Shown here piece by piece: positions 8,998-17,670 of a stretch of DNA of 62,110 bases. Below the pieces are notes generated by a model. It made no database searches. It saw only the letters and a program-made list of their open reading frames with translations, and was not told the origin of the DNA. The DNA comes from an uncultured Oscillospiraceae bacterium (GTDB lineage: Bacteria; Bacillota; Clostridia; Oscillospirales; Ruminococcaceae). How positions within the stretch are numbered: the stretch's first letter is position 1; every line of letters begins with the position of its first letter. The DNA lies in contig CAKSEC010000014.1 of the NCBI GenBank assembly GCA_934446355.1, forward strand, positions 1 through 62,110, read 5' to 3'. A program made the translations under genes and the position numbers.

Positions 8998-10062
8998 TTA
9001 TGCGTGGAGCGTCTTGTGCTTCTCCCGATAGACTACGGTCAGCACCTCAGCCACCGCATTGTAAAGCTCTGCGGGTATCTCCCGCCCTATATCCACCATG
9101 CTGTACAGCGAACGTGCCAGCGGTGGGTCCTCTATCGTCATTACGCCGTTTTCCTCGGCTATTTTCACTATCCGCAGCGCCATCAGGTCTTTTCCCTTTG
9201 CGAGGACCTGCGGTGCGGTGTTCTTGTCTTGGTCGTATTTCAGCGCGACTGCAAAATGCGTAGGGTTTCTTACTACCACATCGGCCTTGGGGACGTCCTG
9301 CATCATTCGCTGAGTCGCCATCTGCTGCTGTCGCTGCTTAATTTTGCTCTTTATCTGGGGGTCGCCCTCCATCTGCTTGAACTCTTCCTTGACCTCCTGC
9401 TTGGACATTTTGAGCTTCTTCTCAAACTGCCACCACTGGAACAGGAAGTCCGCAGCAGCCACGAACACGAGCATTATACATATCAGCATCACCATGTCGA
9501 AGATCGTCAGTGCCGCATAGGTGACGCCCTGCATTACGCCGGCGTTCATCAGCATGATGAACTGGGGCATTCTGGCTGTTATCTCGTTGTATATCACCAC
9601 GCTAATGATAACGACCTCTGCAAGTCCTTTGAGTATACCCACGATGGACTGCAGCGAGAACAGCTTTTTTATTCCCGACAGGGGATTCAGTCTTGAAAAC
9701 TTAGGTTTGAGTGCCTTTGCGGTGAACAGACCTTTTGTCTGCGCTATCGTGGGGATTATTCCCAGAAACATCGCCGCAAGGCATATAGGTCCAACCGCAA
9801 CGACTATAACTGTTATTACGTCGGTGAATATCGGCATCAGCGTATCTCTGGACACCGTGGCACTGCCAAGCTCCTCAAACACCGTGCCTGTATATGCGAG
9901 CAGCGTCTTTGAGATAAGCCCCAGAAGCAGCCGCATTGCTGCGAATATACCCAGTACCGACACCGCAGTGACTATCTCGCGGCTCTGGAGCACGTTGCCC
10001 TCTTTACGCTGGTCGCGGCGTTTTTTCGGGGTGGCTTTTTCGGTTTTTTCTTCTCCTGCCAT
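8998..10062 (-). CDS. flhB: Flagellar export switch protein FlhB
   Basis: Membrane export component that switches substrate specificity from rod/hook to filament proteins by autocleavage. Four membrane segments lie within residues 30-215, and the cleavage motif NPTH is at residues 266-269. The N-terminus EKTEKATPKKRRDQRKEG is the standard FlhB signature. Length 354 is normal. It follows fliR by 45 bases and precedes flhA by 64, the usual order. Confidence 0.97.
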   Translation of the reverse strand: MAGEEKTEKATPKKRRDQRKEGNVLQSREIVTAVSVLGIFAAMRLLLGLISKTLLAYTGTVFEELGSATVSRDTLMPIFTDVITVIVVAVGPICLAAMFLGIIPTIAQTKGLFTAKALKPKFSRLNPLSGIKKLFSLQSIVGILKGLAEVVIISVVIYNEITARMPQFIMLMNAGVMQGVTYAALTIFDMVMLICIMLVFVAAADFLFQWWQFEKKLKMSKQEVKEEFKQMEGDPQIKSKIKQRQQQMATQRMMQDVPKADVVVRNPTHFAVALKYDQDKNTAPQVLAKGKDLMALRIVKIAEENGVMTIEDPPLARSLYSMVDIGREIPAELYNAVAEVLTVVYREKHKTLHA

Positions 10063-10107
10063 TTTACCGCCCTTTCAGAAACGCTCCCACTGTGCGCCGA
10101 TATGCCG

Positions 10108-10890
10108 TCAGGCGGCGGGTATCTGCGCCAGTATGCCATTGAGATTCGTGAACAGCAGGTCCATCATGTCCTGCATGAAGCCGGCTATCATCGAACTGCT
10201 TGCTGCAAGCACCACGAAGCCCACCAACATTTTTATCTGTATATTCAGCACGAATACGTGTATCGACGGCACCGCCTTCATCAGCACGCCTATGCAGAAC
10301 TCCGTGACAAGCTCTGTTGCGACTATCGGCATTGCAAGCTTCAGACCGAGCGTCAGCACCGTTTCAAAGTACTTCACCACGATATACATGACATTGAAGT
10401 CAAAGCTTGTGTAGCCTATCGGTATCGCCTCATATGACGTTGCGAAAAGTTCTATGTAAGACAGGTGACCTCCGACTATGAAGAAGTATATCATGAACCA
10501 GTAGCTGTAATACTGCGTGATAAGGCTTGACGTACCGAACGTCGGGTCGTAGCTTTTCGCCATCGAAAGCCCTATCTGGAAGTCAGCAAGTTCGCCTGCA
10601 AGGCTGAAAAGCTGCAGCATGAGGTTCACGAAGAAGCCAAGGATAAAGCCTATCAGAAGCTCCTTTGCGATGTCGAACACGAACGGCAGCAATCCGTCGG
10701 GCATGGTGTAGCTGAAATCGCCCGCAGCAGCCATAACGACCGCCAGCATGAGCGAAATTCCCGCCTTGACCATATTCGGCACGCCGTTTCGCGAGAATAT
10801 CGGATTGAATGTGAATATACCGCTGACTCTCGCCAGCACCATCAGTATAACAACGAAGTTGTTCTGAACAATTCCCCAGATCTCTGACAT
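10108..10890 (-). CDS. fliR: Flagellar export apparatus protein FliR
   Basis: Forms the export pore complex with FliP and FliQ in the basal-body membrane. The 260-residue protein has about six hydrophobic segments and the FliR-type segment ADFQIGLSMAKSYDP. ATG at 10890 lies nine bases after the fliQ stop, so the two are tightly coupled. Position between fliQ and flhB confirms the assignment. Confidence 0.94.
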   Translation of the reverse strand: MSEIWGIVQNNFVVILMVLARVSGIFTFNPIFSRNGVPNMVKAGISLMLAVVMAAAGDFSYTMPDGLLPFVFDIAKELLIGFILGFFVNLMLQLFSLAGELADFQIGLSMAKSYDPTFGTSSLITQYYSYWFMIYFFIVGGHLSYIELFATSYEAIPIGYTSFDFNVMYIVVKYFETVLTLGLKLAMPIVATELVTEFCIGVLMKAVPSIHVFVLNIQIKMLVGFVVLAASSSMIAGFMQDMMDLLFTNLNGILAQIPAA

Positions 10891-10899
10891 ATCGCCGCC

Positions 10900-11172
10900 T
10901 TATGTTATCGGAACGGAAGCGACCTTTTCAAAAATCATGTTCACAAAGTCGATACATTCCGTGGTCATCCATGGCGCAAGAATAAACAGTGCCAGACCAA
11001 CTGCCACCGCCTTGGGCGCAAAGGACAGCGTCTGCTCATGCACCTGAGTCGCCGCCTGAAGTATGGCGATAACAAGTCCCACGATCATTGCGATAAGCAG
11101 TATCGGGACAGCCAGCTTGAACGCCAGCATTATCGCTGCGAGGAAAACCTCCATCATTACGTCCTGCGTCAT
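10900..11172 (-). CDS. fliQ: Flagellar export apparatus protein FliQ
   Basis: Small two-helix membrane protein of the FliP5-FliQ4-FliR1 export core. At 90 residues it has the standard length, two hydrophobic hairpins (about 10-35 and 50-75) and the conserved LQAATQVHEQTLSFAPK turn. ATG 11172 is preceded by AAGGTGGTGA. It sits 25 bases after fliP. Confidence 0.95.
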   Translation of the reverse strand: MTQDVMMEVFLAAIMLAFKLAVPILLIAMIVGLVIAILQAATQVHEQTLSFAPKAVAVGLALFILAPWMTTECIDFVNMIFEKVASVPIT

Positions 11173-11197
11173 CTGATCTCACCACCTTCGAACGCCG

Positions 11198-12145
11198 CTA
11201 CAGATTATAGCTTGAAACCACCGAGCCTATCAGCAGATTCCAGCCGTCAGCCAGCACGAACACCAGTATCTTGAACGGCATGGATATCATCGCCGGCGGC
11301 AGCATCATCATACCCATTGACATCAGCGTACTGCCGACCACAAGGTCGATGACCAGGAACGGCAGGAATATCAGGAATCCCATCTGGAACGCCCGCTTCA
11401 ATTCGCTTATCATGAACGACGGCACTATCACCGTCAGGCTGAGGTCGTTCTGCAGGTATTCCTCGGTATAGCCGCCCTCAGGCACCTCGGTCTTTGACAG
11501 GTCGAGGAAGAAATTCAGGTCGTCGTTCGAGGTCTGCTTCAGCATGAACTTCTTAAGCGGCACTGCAGCCGCCTCCAGAGCCTCCTGAGTAGTGAGCTCC
11601 TCGCTCACATACGGCTGATAAGCCACCTCGTTCATCTCAGAGAACACCGGAGCCATGATGAAGAACGTCAGGAACAGCGCCATGCCTGTGATGACCATAT
11701 TCGGCGGAGTGCTCTGCGTCTGCATTGCCGTCCTGAGGAAGCCAAGCACGATGACTATTCTCGTGAAGCAGGTCATCATTATCAGCAGCGACGGAGCGAG
11801 CGCAATGAGCGTCAGCAGAATGATTATTTCAAGCGGCTGAGAAGCGTCCACGCCGATAAGCTGCTGTATCAGCGACGAGCCTGCGTCCTCGTCGACGTAG
11901 GTCGGGTCGGTGTTGAGGTAATCTCCGGGCTGCAGGTCGGTGTCGATAAGCGACGTTTCGCCCGAAGCGGCAGCATTGTCCGCCTCCTGCGAAGCCGCCG
12001 CAGCCTCCGGTGCGGAAGATGTCTGCTCTGCAAACGCCTGCAGGGTACACAGTCCCGCCATCAGTATCACCACTGCCAGCAGGGATATCGCAAATCTCAG
12101 CAGAAGCCGCTTATTCTGTTGTGTTAGCTGGATATGCCTGAACAC
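11198..12145 (-). CDS. fliP: Flagellar export apparatus protein FliP with a long N-terminal extension
   Basis: Core pore protein of the flagellar export gate. The conserved FliP body begins near residue 90 and includes LIMMTCFTRIVIVLGFLR and QTPPNMV-like QSTPPNMVITGMALF. Start is GTG at 12145, after AAGGAGGAGC. A signal-like hydrophobic segment (residues about 15-37) is followed by a 55-residue Ala/Ser/Glu/Asp-rich stretch before the family domain. Total length is 315, against roughly 220-250 for many FliP proteins; the acidic insert may be a periplasmic-side linker removed on processing, which is inference. Confidence 0.94.
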   Translation of the reverse strand: MFRHIQLTQQNKRLLLRFAISLLAVVILMAGLCTLQAFAEQTSSAPEAAAASQEADNAAASGETSLIDTDLQPGDYLNTDPTYVDEDAGSSLIQQLIGVDASQPLEIIILLTLIALAPSLLIMMTCFTRIVIVLGFLRTAMQTQSTPPNMVITGMALFLTFFIMAPVFSEMNEVAYQPYVSEELTTQEALEAAAVPLKKFMLKQTSNDDLNFFLDLSKTEVPEGGYTEEYLQNDLSLTVIVPSFMISELKRAFQMGFLIFLPFLVIDLVVGSTLMSMGMMMLPPAMISMPFKILVFVLADGWNLLIGSVVSSYNL

Positions 12146-12163
12146 GCTGCTCCTCCTTGAAAT

Positions 12164-12502
12164 CTACTTCTTGTTCAACATATTCTTGAACACTATCCCG
12201 AAGCTTTCCTTGAACGACGGGTTACCGCCTTCGTCTTTCTTTTCCATAAGCTGCTCCTCGGTCTCCTCCAGCTCGTGTATCTTCTCCACCCTGCCGTTGG
12301 TCACGCCGAGGACCATACATTTTCCTCTTACGCTGACAAGAAGCAGCAGCTTGTCCGGACCGAGATTTATCCGCTCAAGCACCTTCATGTTCCGGCTGTC
12401 GCTTATACTGACCCGTTTCGTCAGCCTCTTCATCAGCCAGAACAGCAGGAAAACAAGTGCCAGCACGCCCAGCAGAGCCATTATCATCTGAAAATATTCC
12501 AC
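12164..12502 (-). CDS. fliO: Flagellar biosynthesis protein FliO
   Basis: Small bitopic membrane protein that helps FliP assembly. One membrane helix (about residues 7-24, MALLGVLALVFLLFWLMK) is followed by a basic cytoplasmic domain with LGPDKLLLLVSVRGKCMVLG, the FliO pattern. I choose the GTG at 12502 because GGAGG lies six bases upstream; the reading frame stays open for 18 more codons but without a ribosome site. The protein is then 112 residues. It precedes fliP by 18 bases. Confidence 0.85.
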   Translation of the reverse strand: MEYFQMIMALLGVLALVFLLFWLMKRLTKRVSISDSRNMKVLERINLGPDKLLLLVSVRGKCMVLGVTNGRVEKIHELEETEEQLMEKKDEGGNPSFKESFGIVFKNMLNKK

Positions 12503-12687
12503 TGCGCCCTCCAAAATCCGTGCCTTGCGAACTCCTGAACACCGGAAAAGCCGCACTTTTCATACCGGCGGCTGAACAGTGCGGCGGAGAATGCTAACAA
12601 CAGGGAGGCGCTTCGCCCTGAATTAAGTGCTTTCTGCCGTCCTCGCAGCATTTTCCCGGAATCGCCTGCTGTCTGCAAGTTCAGCTA

Positions 12688-13050
12688 TCAGCCGAGTACC
12701 TTCTTTACTGTCTGTAAGATTCTGTCAGGCTTGAAGGGCTTTACGATGAAGTCGAGTGCACCCAGCTTGATGGCCTCAACGACCATTGCTTCCTGACCCA
12801 TAGCGGAGCACATAACCACCTTAGCCATCGGGTCCATACCCTTGATGTCCTTGAGCGCCTCGATACCGGTCTTGTTGGGCATGGTGATATCCATGATAAC
12901 AAGGTCGGGCTTTTCAGAGGCGTAAACATCGCAGGCAATAGCACCGTCGGCTGCCTCAAGAATATTGGTGTAGCCGTTCTTCGTCAGTGCGTCCTTGATG
13001 AGCATTCTCATGAATGCAGCGTCGTCCACCAGTAAAATCTTCTTGTCCAT
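12688..13050 (-). CDS. cheY: Chemotaxis response regulator CheY
   Basis: Single receiver domain that carries the phosphoryl signal from CheA to the rotor proteins FliM/FliY. Acidic pair Asp9/Asp10, phospho-acceptor Asp54 (VIMDITMP) and the Lys in FIVKPF near 105 are all present; at 120 residues there is no output domain. Position between fliY and fliO is the usual Firmicute location. The following 185 bases to fliO (12503-12687) hold no convincing gene. Confidence 0.95.
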   Translation of the reverse strand: MDKKILLVDDAAFMRMLIKDALTKNGYTNILEAADGAIACDVYASEKPDLVIMDITMPNKTGIEALKDIKGMDPMAKVVMCSAMGQEAMVVEAIKLGALDFIVKPFKPDRILQTVKKVLG

Positions 13051-13104
13051 TACTCATTGATCTCCCTTGTAATTATTTATTGAATATACAGCTATGTACT
13101 TATC

Positions 13105-14286
13105 TTATTCCTTGCCGAGGCTGTCCATGAACTTGGACTTGACGATTTCGGTTATTCTGACCGCAAAGTTATCGTCGATAACAACGACGTCGCCTCTTGC
13201 GATAAGGTTACCGTTTACCACGACATCTACCGGTGCGCCTGCCTGACGCTCCAGTTCGATTATTGTGCCCTGCTGGAATTCAAGGATATCCTTGACCTTG
13301 CGCTTTGCCGTGCCTATCTCAACGGATATCTCCAGCGGAACGCCCATCAGCAGCTTCAGGTTATCCGACTGGTCTGTGGGAAGCCCGAAATCCATGTTGT
13401 CGAACTGGTGAAGCTGAGCGTTCTGGATATTTACGGGCGGCACAGGCGGCGGATATGCGCCATATGCAGCGTACTGGTTCTGATAGCCGTATGCGGGATA
13501 CGGTGCGGGCTGACCCTGCGGCGGATACGGATATGCGCCGGGCTGGGGTGCAGGCTGTGCGGGTGCCGCAGCGGCAGGAGCCGGTGCCGGAGCAGGAGCA
13601 GGCTGCGCAGGAGCTGCAGCGGGTGCAGCGGACTGCTGAGGCTTGTCCTCTTTCTTCTCCTCCTCGTCGCCGTGGAACTTTTCTATCATCTTGCTGGAAA
13701 GTGATTTTGCAAGATCCACAGACATTACAGACATAAATTCACTGTTCATTACGCCGTCAACAGTCAGGTTGAATGTGACTGCAACGATCGTCTCATCGGG
13801 ATTCAGTTCTGCAAGTTCGCAGAAATTTGTCTGCTCGATGAGGTAGGGCGTGGGCGTCGAGATATCGACCGGGATACCCAGAAGGTCTGACAGGGCAGTC
13901 GCTGACGCACCCATCATCTGGTTCATGACCTCCGAAACAGCACTTATGTTCATCTCATCGAACTCAAAATCAGGAGAAACCACCAGCGGGTTGCCCATCA
14001 ATTGGTTCAGTATGAGCTGTACGTCGTCCTGCTTGAGAACCATCATGTTCTGACCGGAGATACCCGAAACATACACGATCTTTACGCATATTGCAGGCTC
14101 AAGCCGGTCGTAGTTAAGGTCTGCCGCCCTGACTACGCTGACCTGCGGCGTTGTAATCCAGACCTTTGCGTTGAGCAGTTCGGAAACAGCCGTCGCAGCG
14201 GAACCCATGCTTATGTTGAGTATCTCACCTACGGCGTCGATTTCATACGAGCTGAATTCAACGTTTGCATCCTTTTCATTAGCCAT
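13105..14286 (-). CDS. fliY: Flagellar switch protein FliY (CheC-like phosphatase plus FliN domain)
   Basis: Rotor C-ring protein that also dephosphorylates CheY-P. Two CheC-type E-x2-N motifs occur in the N-terminal part (GEILNISMGSA and SEVMNQMMGAS), a linker rich in Pro, Ala, Gln and Tyr spans about residues 215-290, and a C-terminal FliN/SpoA domain holds LLMGVPLEISVEIG. Length 393. Unlike Bacillus FliY, no separate N-terminal CheY-P-binding peptide precedes the phosphatase domain. ATG 14286 follows GAGGT; fliM ends 13 bases upstream. Confidence 0.94.
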   Translation of the reverse strand: MANEKDANVEFSSYEIDAVGEILNISMGSAATAVSELLNAKVWITTPQVSVVRAADLNYDRLEPAICVKIVYVSGISGQNMMVLKQDDVQLILNQLMGNPLVVSPDFEFDEMNISAVSEVMNQMMGASATALSDLLGIPVDISTPTPYLIEQTNFCELAELNPDETIVAVTFNLTVDGVMNSEFMSVMSVDLAKSLSSKMIEKFHGDEEEKKEDKPQQSAAPAAAPAQPAPAPAPAPAAAAPAQPAPQPGAYPYPPQGQPAPYPAYGYQNQYAAYGAYPPPVPPVNIQNAQLHQFDNMDFGLPTDQSDNLKLLMGVPLEISVEIGTAKRKVKDILEFQQGTIIELERQAGAPVDVVVNGNLIARGDVVVIDDNFAVRITEIVKSKFMDSLGKE

Positions 14287-14299
14287 TGGACATTATACC

Positions 14300-15289
14300 T
14301 CAATTCTCAATAAAATTATCAATCATTACTGCCTTTTTGTTATTGTAAGTACCCAGCTTTCCGCTGCACCACAGCTTGCTTCCGACCTTTACGTCGATAT
14401 CGCTTGTAATGCTCTTGCCAAGCGGGATAACGTCGTTCACCTGCAGGGTGAGCACCTCGTACAGATCGAGGTTTATTTCTCCCAGCACTGCCGTGATCGT
14501 GAGATCCGTGCTGCTGATACCGTCCATGATGGAGTCGCGGCGTTCAGCCTCGCGGTTTGCGTCTAGCCTGCGCCTTGATACGTTATAGCGGGAAATGAAC
14601 TTGCTCATTATCTCGTCAAGGTTTATCGCAGGAATGCACACGGATATGATGGACTTTGAGCCGTTTATCTCGACTTCGAGCGCAACGATTATTACCGTGT
14701 CCTCATGACCGATGGTCTGCACCACTCTTGAATTGGTTTCAATGCCGATAAGCTTCGGTTCAAGGTCGATGTGGGTCGCCCACGGCTCATAAAGCAGCGA
14801 GGCCATAGAGTTCATGACATCTGTCATAATTGTTATCTCTATCTCTGTGAAGTCACGGTTGACGTCGCGGAATTCGCCCTTGCCGCCCAGCAGCCTGTCT
14901 ATCATCGTAAACGTGATAGTGTTCGATATCTGAACGATGACGTTGGTCTCGCTGACCTCCTCGTTCTTGATACCCATATCCACCATGCCCATCAGGACAT
15001 AATCCGGAAGCGCATTGTTAAATTCACTGTACCTCTGCTCCTCGATATTCACCAGCGACACCCGGCAGTAAAGCCTGAGAAGTCCTGTGAAGTACGATGA
15101 CAGAAGCCTTGCATAGTTCTCGAATATGCCGTCCAGTACCTTGATCTGTTCCTTGGTGAACTTCTTAGGCGCACGGAAGTCGTATTCCTTGATCTTCTCT
15201 TCCTGCTTCTGGGTCACCTCCGGAACTGCACCGGCGGCGACATTCTTCAGCATTTCGTCGATCTGCGCCTGCGTCAGGACGTCGGCCAT
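14300..15289 (-). CDS. fliM: Flagellar motor switch protein FliM
   Basis: C-ring protein that binds CheY-P and, with FliG and FliY, sets rotation direction. N-terminal LTQAQIDEML is the CheY-P-binding segment; the middle domain is CheC-like without phosphatase residues, and the C-terminus is the FliN-like SpoA domain. Length of 329 is normal. It follows motB by 62 bases; the usual fliL gene is missing from this spot. Confidence 0.96.
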   Translation of the reverse strand: MADVLTQAQIDEMLKNVAAGAVPEVTQKQEEKIKEYDFRAPKKFTKEQIKVLDGIFENYARLLSSYFTGLLRLYCRVSLVNIEEQRYSEFNNALPDYVLMGMVDMGIKNEEVSETNVIVQISNTITFTMIDRLLGGKGEFRDVNRDFTEIEITIMTDVMNSMASLLYEPWATHIDLEPKLIGIETNSRVVQTIGHEDTVIIVALEVEINGSKSIISVCIPAINLDEIMSKFISRYNVSRRRLDANREAERRDSIMDGISSTDLTITAVLGEINLDLYEVLTLQVNDVIPLGKSITSDIDVKVGSKLWCSGKLGTYNNKKAVMIDNFIEN

Positions 15290-15351
15290 CTGTATCCCCC
15301 CTGAATCACGGCGGTGCCTGCCATGTGCACCTGCCGCCGTTAGAATTACAA

Positions 15352-16329
15352 TTATGCGTTGGAACTCGTTTCCTCCACCGTTACCGTGAAGGAGTCATAA
15401 TCTCCGGGGATCACCGGCCCGACTGTTGTGCCGCTGCCTGCGATATCCGGATATTTCTCATCAAGGGAATCAATGATCGCCTGTGCGTAGTCATTGGGTA
15501 CCTTGTTTGTGTCGCCGTTTCCTGCGTCAGGATCAAAGTTGTCAAGGTCTATGCCGTAGTCGTACCTGAGTATATCCTTGAGCACCTCAGGGTCGGTGTA
15601 GTCGAGGTCTGCCTTCAGCAGCACCATCTCGACGCGGCGGTTCTTTGCCCTGCCATCTTCAGTGGTGTTGTCTGCGACAGGCTCTGCGTGTCCGCTGCCC
15701 TTCAGCCTGAACTGATTCGTATCCAGCACCTTGGTGAAATCCATGTATTTTACAACGCTTGCCGCACGGTCGCCGGAAAGATCCCAGTCGTTGACCGTTG
15801 AAAGTGCGTCTGCGGTGTGTCCGTTTATCGTGCAGGTCTTTATCGACTGCTTCACGGCGTTTATTCCGGGCGAAAGGTCGTCCAGAAGCTTCTTGCCGGA
15901 TTCAGACAGCACTGCGCTGTTCGGCTCGAAAAAGACGTTATTGTCGAATCTTATGCTAAGGTGCGCCGCACCGTTCTCCACAGAAACCGACTGCTGCAGG
16001 TTGTTCTCATCAACATACTTCGTCATGAACTGGTACAGCTGGTCGAAGCTCTGCGGAAGCACGCCGCTTCCCTTTTCGCTGTCAGGCTTTTCGGTCACAG
16101 TGCCTTCTCCCTCAGCAGTGGGGTCGGGGTTGGGATTGTCGACGTGCGTATTCAGATACTGACCCCTTGATGTGAACGCCTGATATATGTACTGCCACTT
16201 CTGCTCATCGACTGACGACGAAGCATAAAGCAGAACGAAGAACGTCAGCAGCAGCGTTACCATGTCGCTGTATGTAGACAGCCAGTCGTTACTGTGGTCC
16301 TCCTGGGGCTTCTTTTCAAGCTTTGCCAT
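15352..16329 (-). CDS. motB: Flagellar stator protein MotB
   Basis: Anchors the stator to peptidoglycan and carries the proton or sodium pathway aspartate. A single membrane helix near residues 20-37 starts with the conserved Asp22 in TYSDMVTLLLTFFVLLYA; the C-terminal OmpA-like domain has NGHTAD and KNRRVEMVL motifs (about 150-240), then a 70-residue tail. I start at ATG 16329, where GAGGAGGGGG lies just upstream; an earlier in-frame ATG at 16374 would add 15 residues without a good ribosome site. A 166-base gap separates it from motA and contains a promoter candidate. Confidence 0.93.
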   Translation of the reverse strand: MAKLEKKPQEDHSNDWLSTYSDMVTLLLTFFVLLYASSSVDEQKWQYIYQAFTSRGQYLNTHVDNPNPDPTAEGEGTVTEKPDSEKGSGVLPQSFDQLYQFMTKYVDENNLQQSVSVENGAAHLSIRFDNNVFFEPNSAVLSESGKKLLDDLSPGINAVKQSIKTCTINGHTADALSTVNDWDLSGDRAASVVKYMDFTKVLDTNQFRLKGSGHAEPVADNTTEDGRAKNRRVEMVLLKADLDYTDPEVLKDILRYDYGIDLDNFDPDAGNGDTNKVPNDYAQAIIDSLDEKYPDIAGSGTTVGPVIPGDYDSFTVTVEETSSNA

Positions 16330-16424
16330 TCGTACCCCCTCCTCTGCCAGCGGATAGTCCGGACACTGCACCACACACGAGAAATAAATCCTGCTATATA
16401 GCCAGCCTGTCCTGCCAATATACT

Positions 16425-16462
16425 ATTGTACCATAAATCCGCTGAAATTGCAAATACTTTTA
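16425..16462 (-). promoter_or_regulatory. Internal promoter candidate before motB, with an overlapping sigma-28-like match
   Basis: On the minus strand TTGCAA (16448-16453), 17 bases, TACAAT (16425-16430) fits sigma-A. The same stretch holds TAAA (16459-16462), 16 bases, GCGGATTT (16435-16442), which matches six of eight bases of the sigma-D -10 consensus GCCGATAT. Either could drive motB and downstream genes separately from the flgB promoter. Confidence 0.45.
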
Positions 16463-16495
16463 CGTTTTTTTCTGAAATATTGTATTTTTTTGTTA

Positions 16496-17269
16496 TCAGC
16501 CGCCGGTCTTACCGGAACGCTTCTTGTTTGCAGGAAGCATAAATTCAAGCTTTTCCTGTATGTATCTGGGGTTGGAGCCGTCCGCAATGGCAAGAACTCC
16601 CTCCTCGATTATCTGCATACACAGCAGCTCGTCCGCATGGGCGTTTGAAAGAGCCGAAGCTATCGGGCTGAATACGACGTTTGCGAACAGCGAGCCGTAG
16701 AACGTGGTTATCAACGCAGTCGCCATACCGCTTGCCAGCGAGTCAGGGTCATTCTCCATGTTGTTAAGCATGTTTACAAGACCAACCAGCGTACCCAGCA
16801 TACCGAAAGCCGGGAACGTTGCAACGCCCTTTTCGTAGAACAGTCTGCCGTGGTCGTGTCTGTCGCACATGAAGCTGATGGCGTCGTCGAGCATTGCTCT
16901 TACCTTTGCCGTGTCGTTTGCGTCAACGATGAGCATGAGTGCAGACTTCATGAACTGATCCTGACACTGGTTAGCACTCTCTTCAAGAGCCAGCAAACCG
17001 CGTCCTCTTGCTATTTTCGCATATTCAACGATATCGTCTATGTACTTTTCCGGCTTGAACTTTTTCGGCACCAGCGCTATTTTCAGCGTTTTTGGAACGC
17101 CTGCCAGATAGCTTGCAGGGAATGCCGCAATAAGACAGCCTATAGTACCGCCGACGGTGATGGCAACTGATGGCGGGTCCCAGAACCAGAGGATCTGTCC
17201 ACCTTGGAATATACCGAAGATTACCAGACCGAAGCCGATTATCCAACCAATGATAATAGTTAAATTCAA
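16496..17269 (-). CDS. motA: Flagellar stator protein MotA
   Basis: Membrane stator subunit that couples ion flow to torque. Four membrane helices are visible, with the family signature of the large cytoplasmic loop and KGVATFPAFGMLGTLVGLVN (about 154-173). Length 257 is normal. The start is TTG at 17269 preceded by GAGGGG at a six-base spacing. It follows flbD by 62 bases. The 3' side is AT-rich and without a clear terminator. Confidence 0.95.
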   Translation of the reverse strand: MNLTIIIGWIIGFGLVIFGIFQGGQILWFWDPPSVAITVGGTIGCLIAAFPASYLAGVPKTLKIALVPKKFKPEKYIDDIVEYAKIARGRGLLALEESANQCQDQFMKSALMLIVDANDTAKVRAMLDDAISFMCDRHDHGRLFYEKGVATFPAFGMLGTLVGLVNMLNNMENDPDSLASGMATALITTFYGSLFANVVFSPIASALSNAHADELLCMQIIEEGVLAIADGSNPRYIQEKLEFMLPANKKRSGKTGG

Positions 17270-17331
17270 AACGAACCCCTCGCTTTTCTATTCTATATAG
17301 TCCGGCAGCTCCCTGCCGCTTGAATGTCAGA

Positions 17332-17559
17332 TTATGTTAAAGGCTCCTTGCTGTCAGACTGTGTGCATTGTCTGCCGTACCGCCTGCGGCGCCTGTTGTA
17401 TTCGAGAATCTTTGTCTGAAGTTCTTTCATGCTTTCACGCACGATATAATTGTGTCCATTGGACAGCACTATCACCGTATCCGGTGTTTCTGAAACGGTT
17501 TCTATCATCAGTTCGTTGAGCAGGAATTGCTTGCCGTCCAGTCTTGTAAGAAATATCAT
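17332..17559 (-). CDS. flbD: FlbD family flagellar protein
   Basis: Small 75-residue protein of the FlbD family, found next to motA in many Firmicutes and spirochaetes; its molecular role is not well defined. The core (MIFLTRLDGKQFLLNELMIE and the later GHNYIVRESMKEL) matches the family; the Arg-rich C-terminus (YNRRRRRYGRQC) is divergent. ATG 17559 is preceded by GAGGT. It lies just after the hairpin-rich spacer that follows flgE. Confidence 0.88.
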   Translation of the reverse strand: MIFLTRLDGKQFLLNELMIETVSETPDTVIVLSNGHNYIVRESMKELQTKILEYNRRRRRYGRQCTQSDSKEPLT

Positions 17560-17576
17560 ATATTACCTCAGCGCTC

Positions 17577-17649
17577 CTAAGGCTTCCACTCACAAACAAA
17601 GCGTTTGTGAGGTTTGTCCTTAGCCCCTGCCCCCGCCCGCGAGCGGGGG
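17577..17649 (-). repeat. Two strong hairpins in the flgE-flbD spacer
   Basis: Hairpin one is a nested structure: CTAAGG (17618-17623) with CCTTAG (17577-17582) outside, and a nine-pair stem (17603-17611 with 17589-17597) inside. Hairpin two pairs 17643-17649 with 17630-17636 (seven GC-rich pairs). On the minus strand neither is followed by a T tract, so they look like mRNA processing or stability structures that set flgE expression apart from downstream genes, not terminators. Confidence 0.6.
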
Positions 17650-17670
17650 TCGGGTCATTACAATACTACG

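Noticed and set aside
12484..12678. Small minus-strand frame in the cheY-fliO spacer
   Set aside because: It overlaps the fliO start in another frame, has no ribosome site and no membrane or domain features; the spacer is left without a gene.
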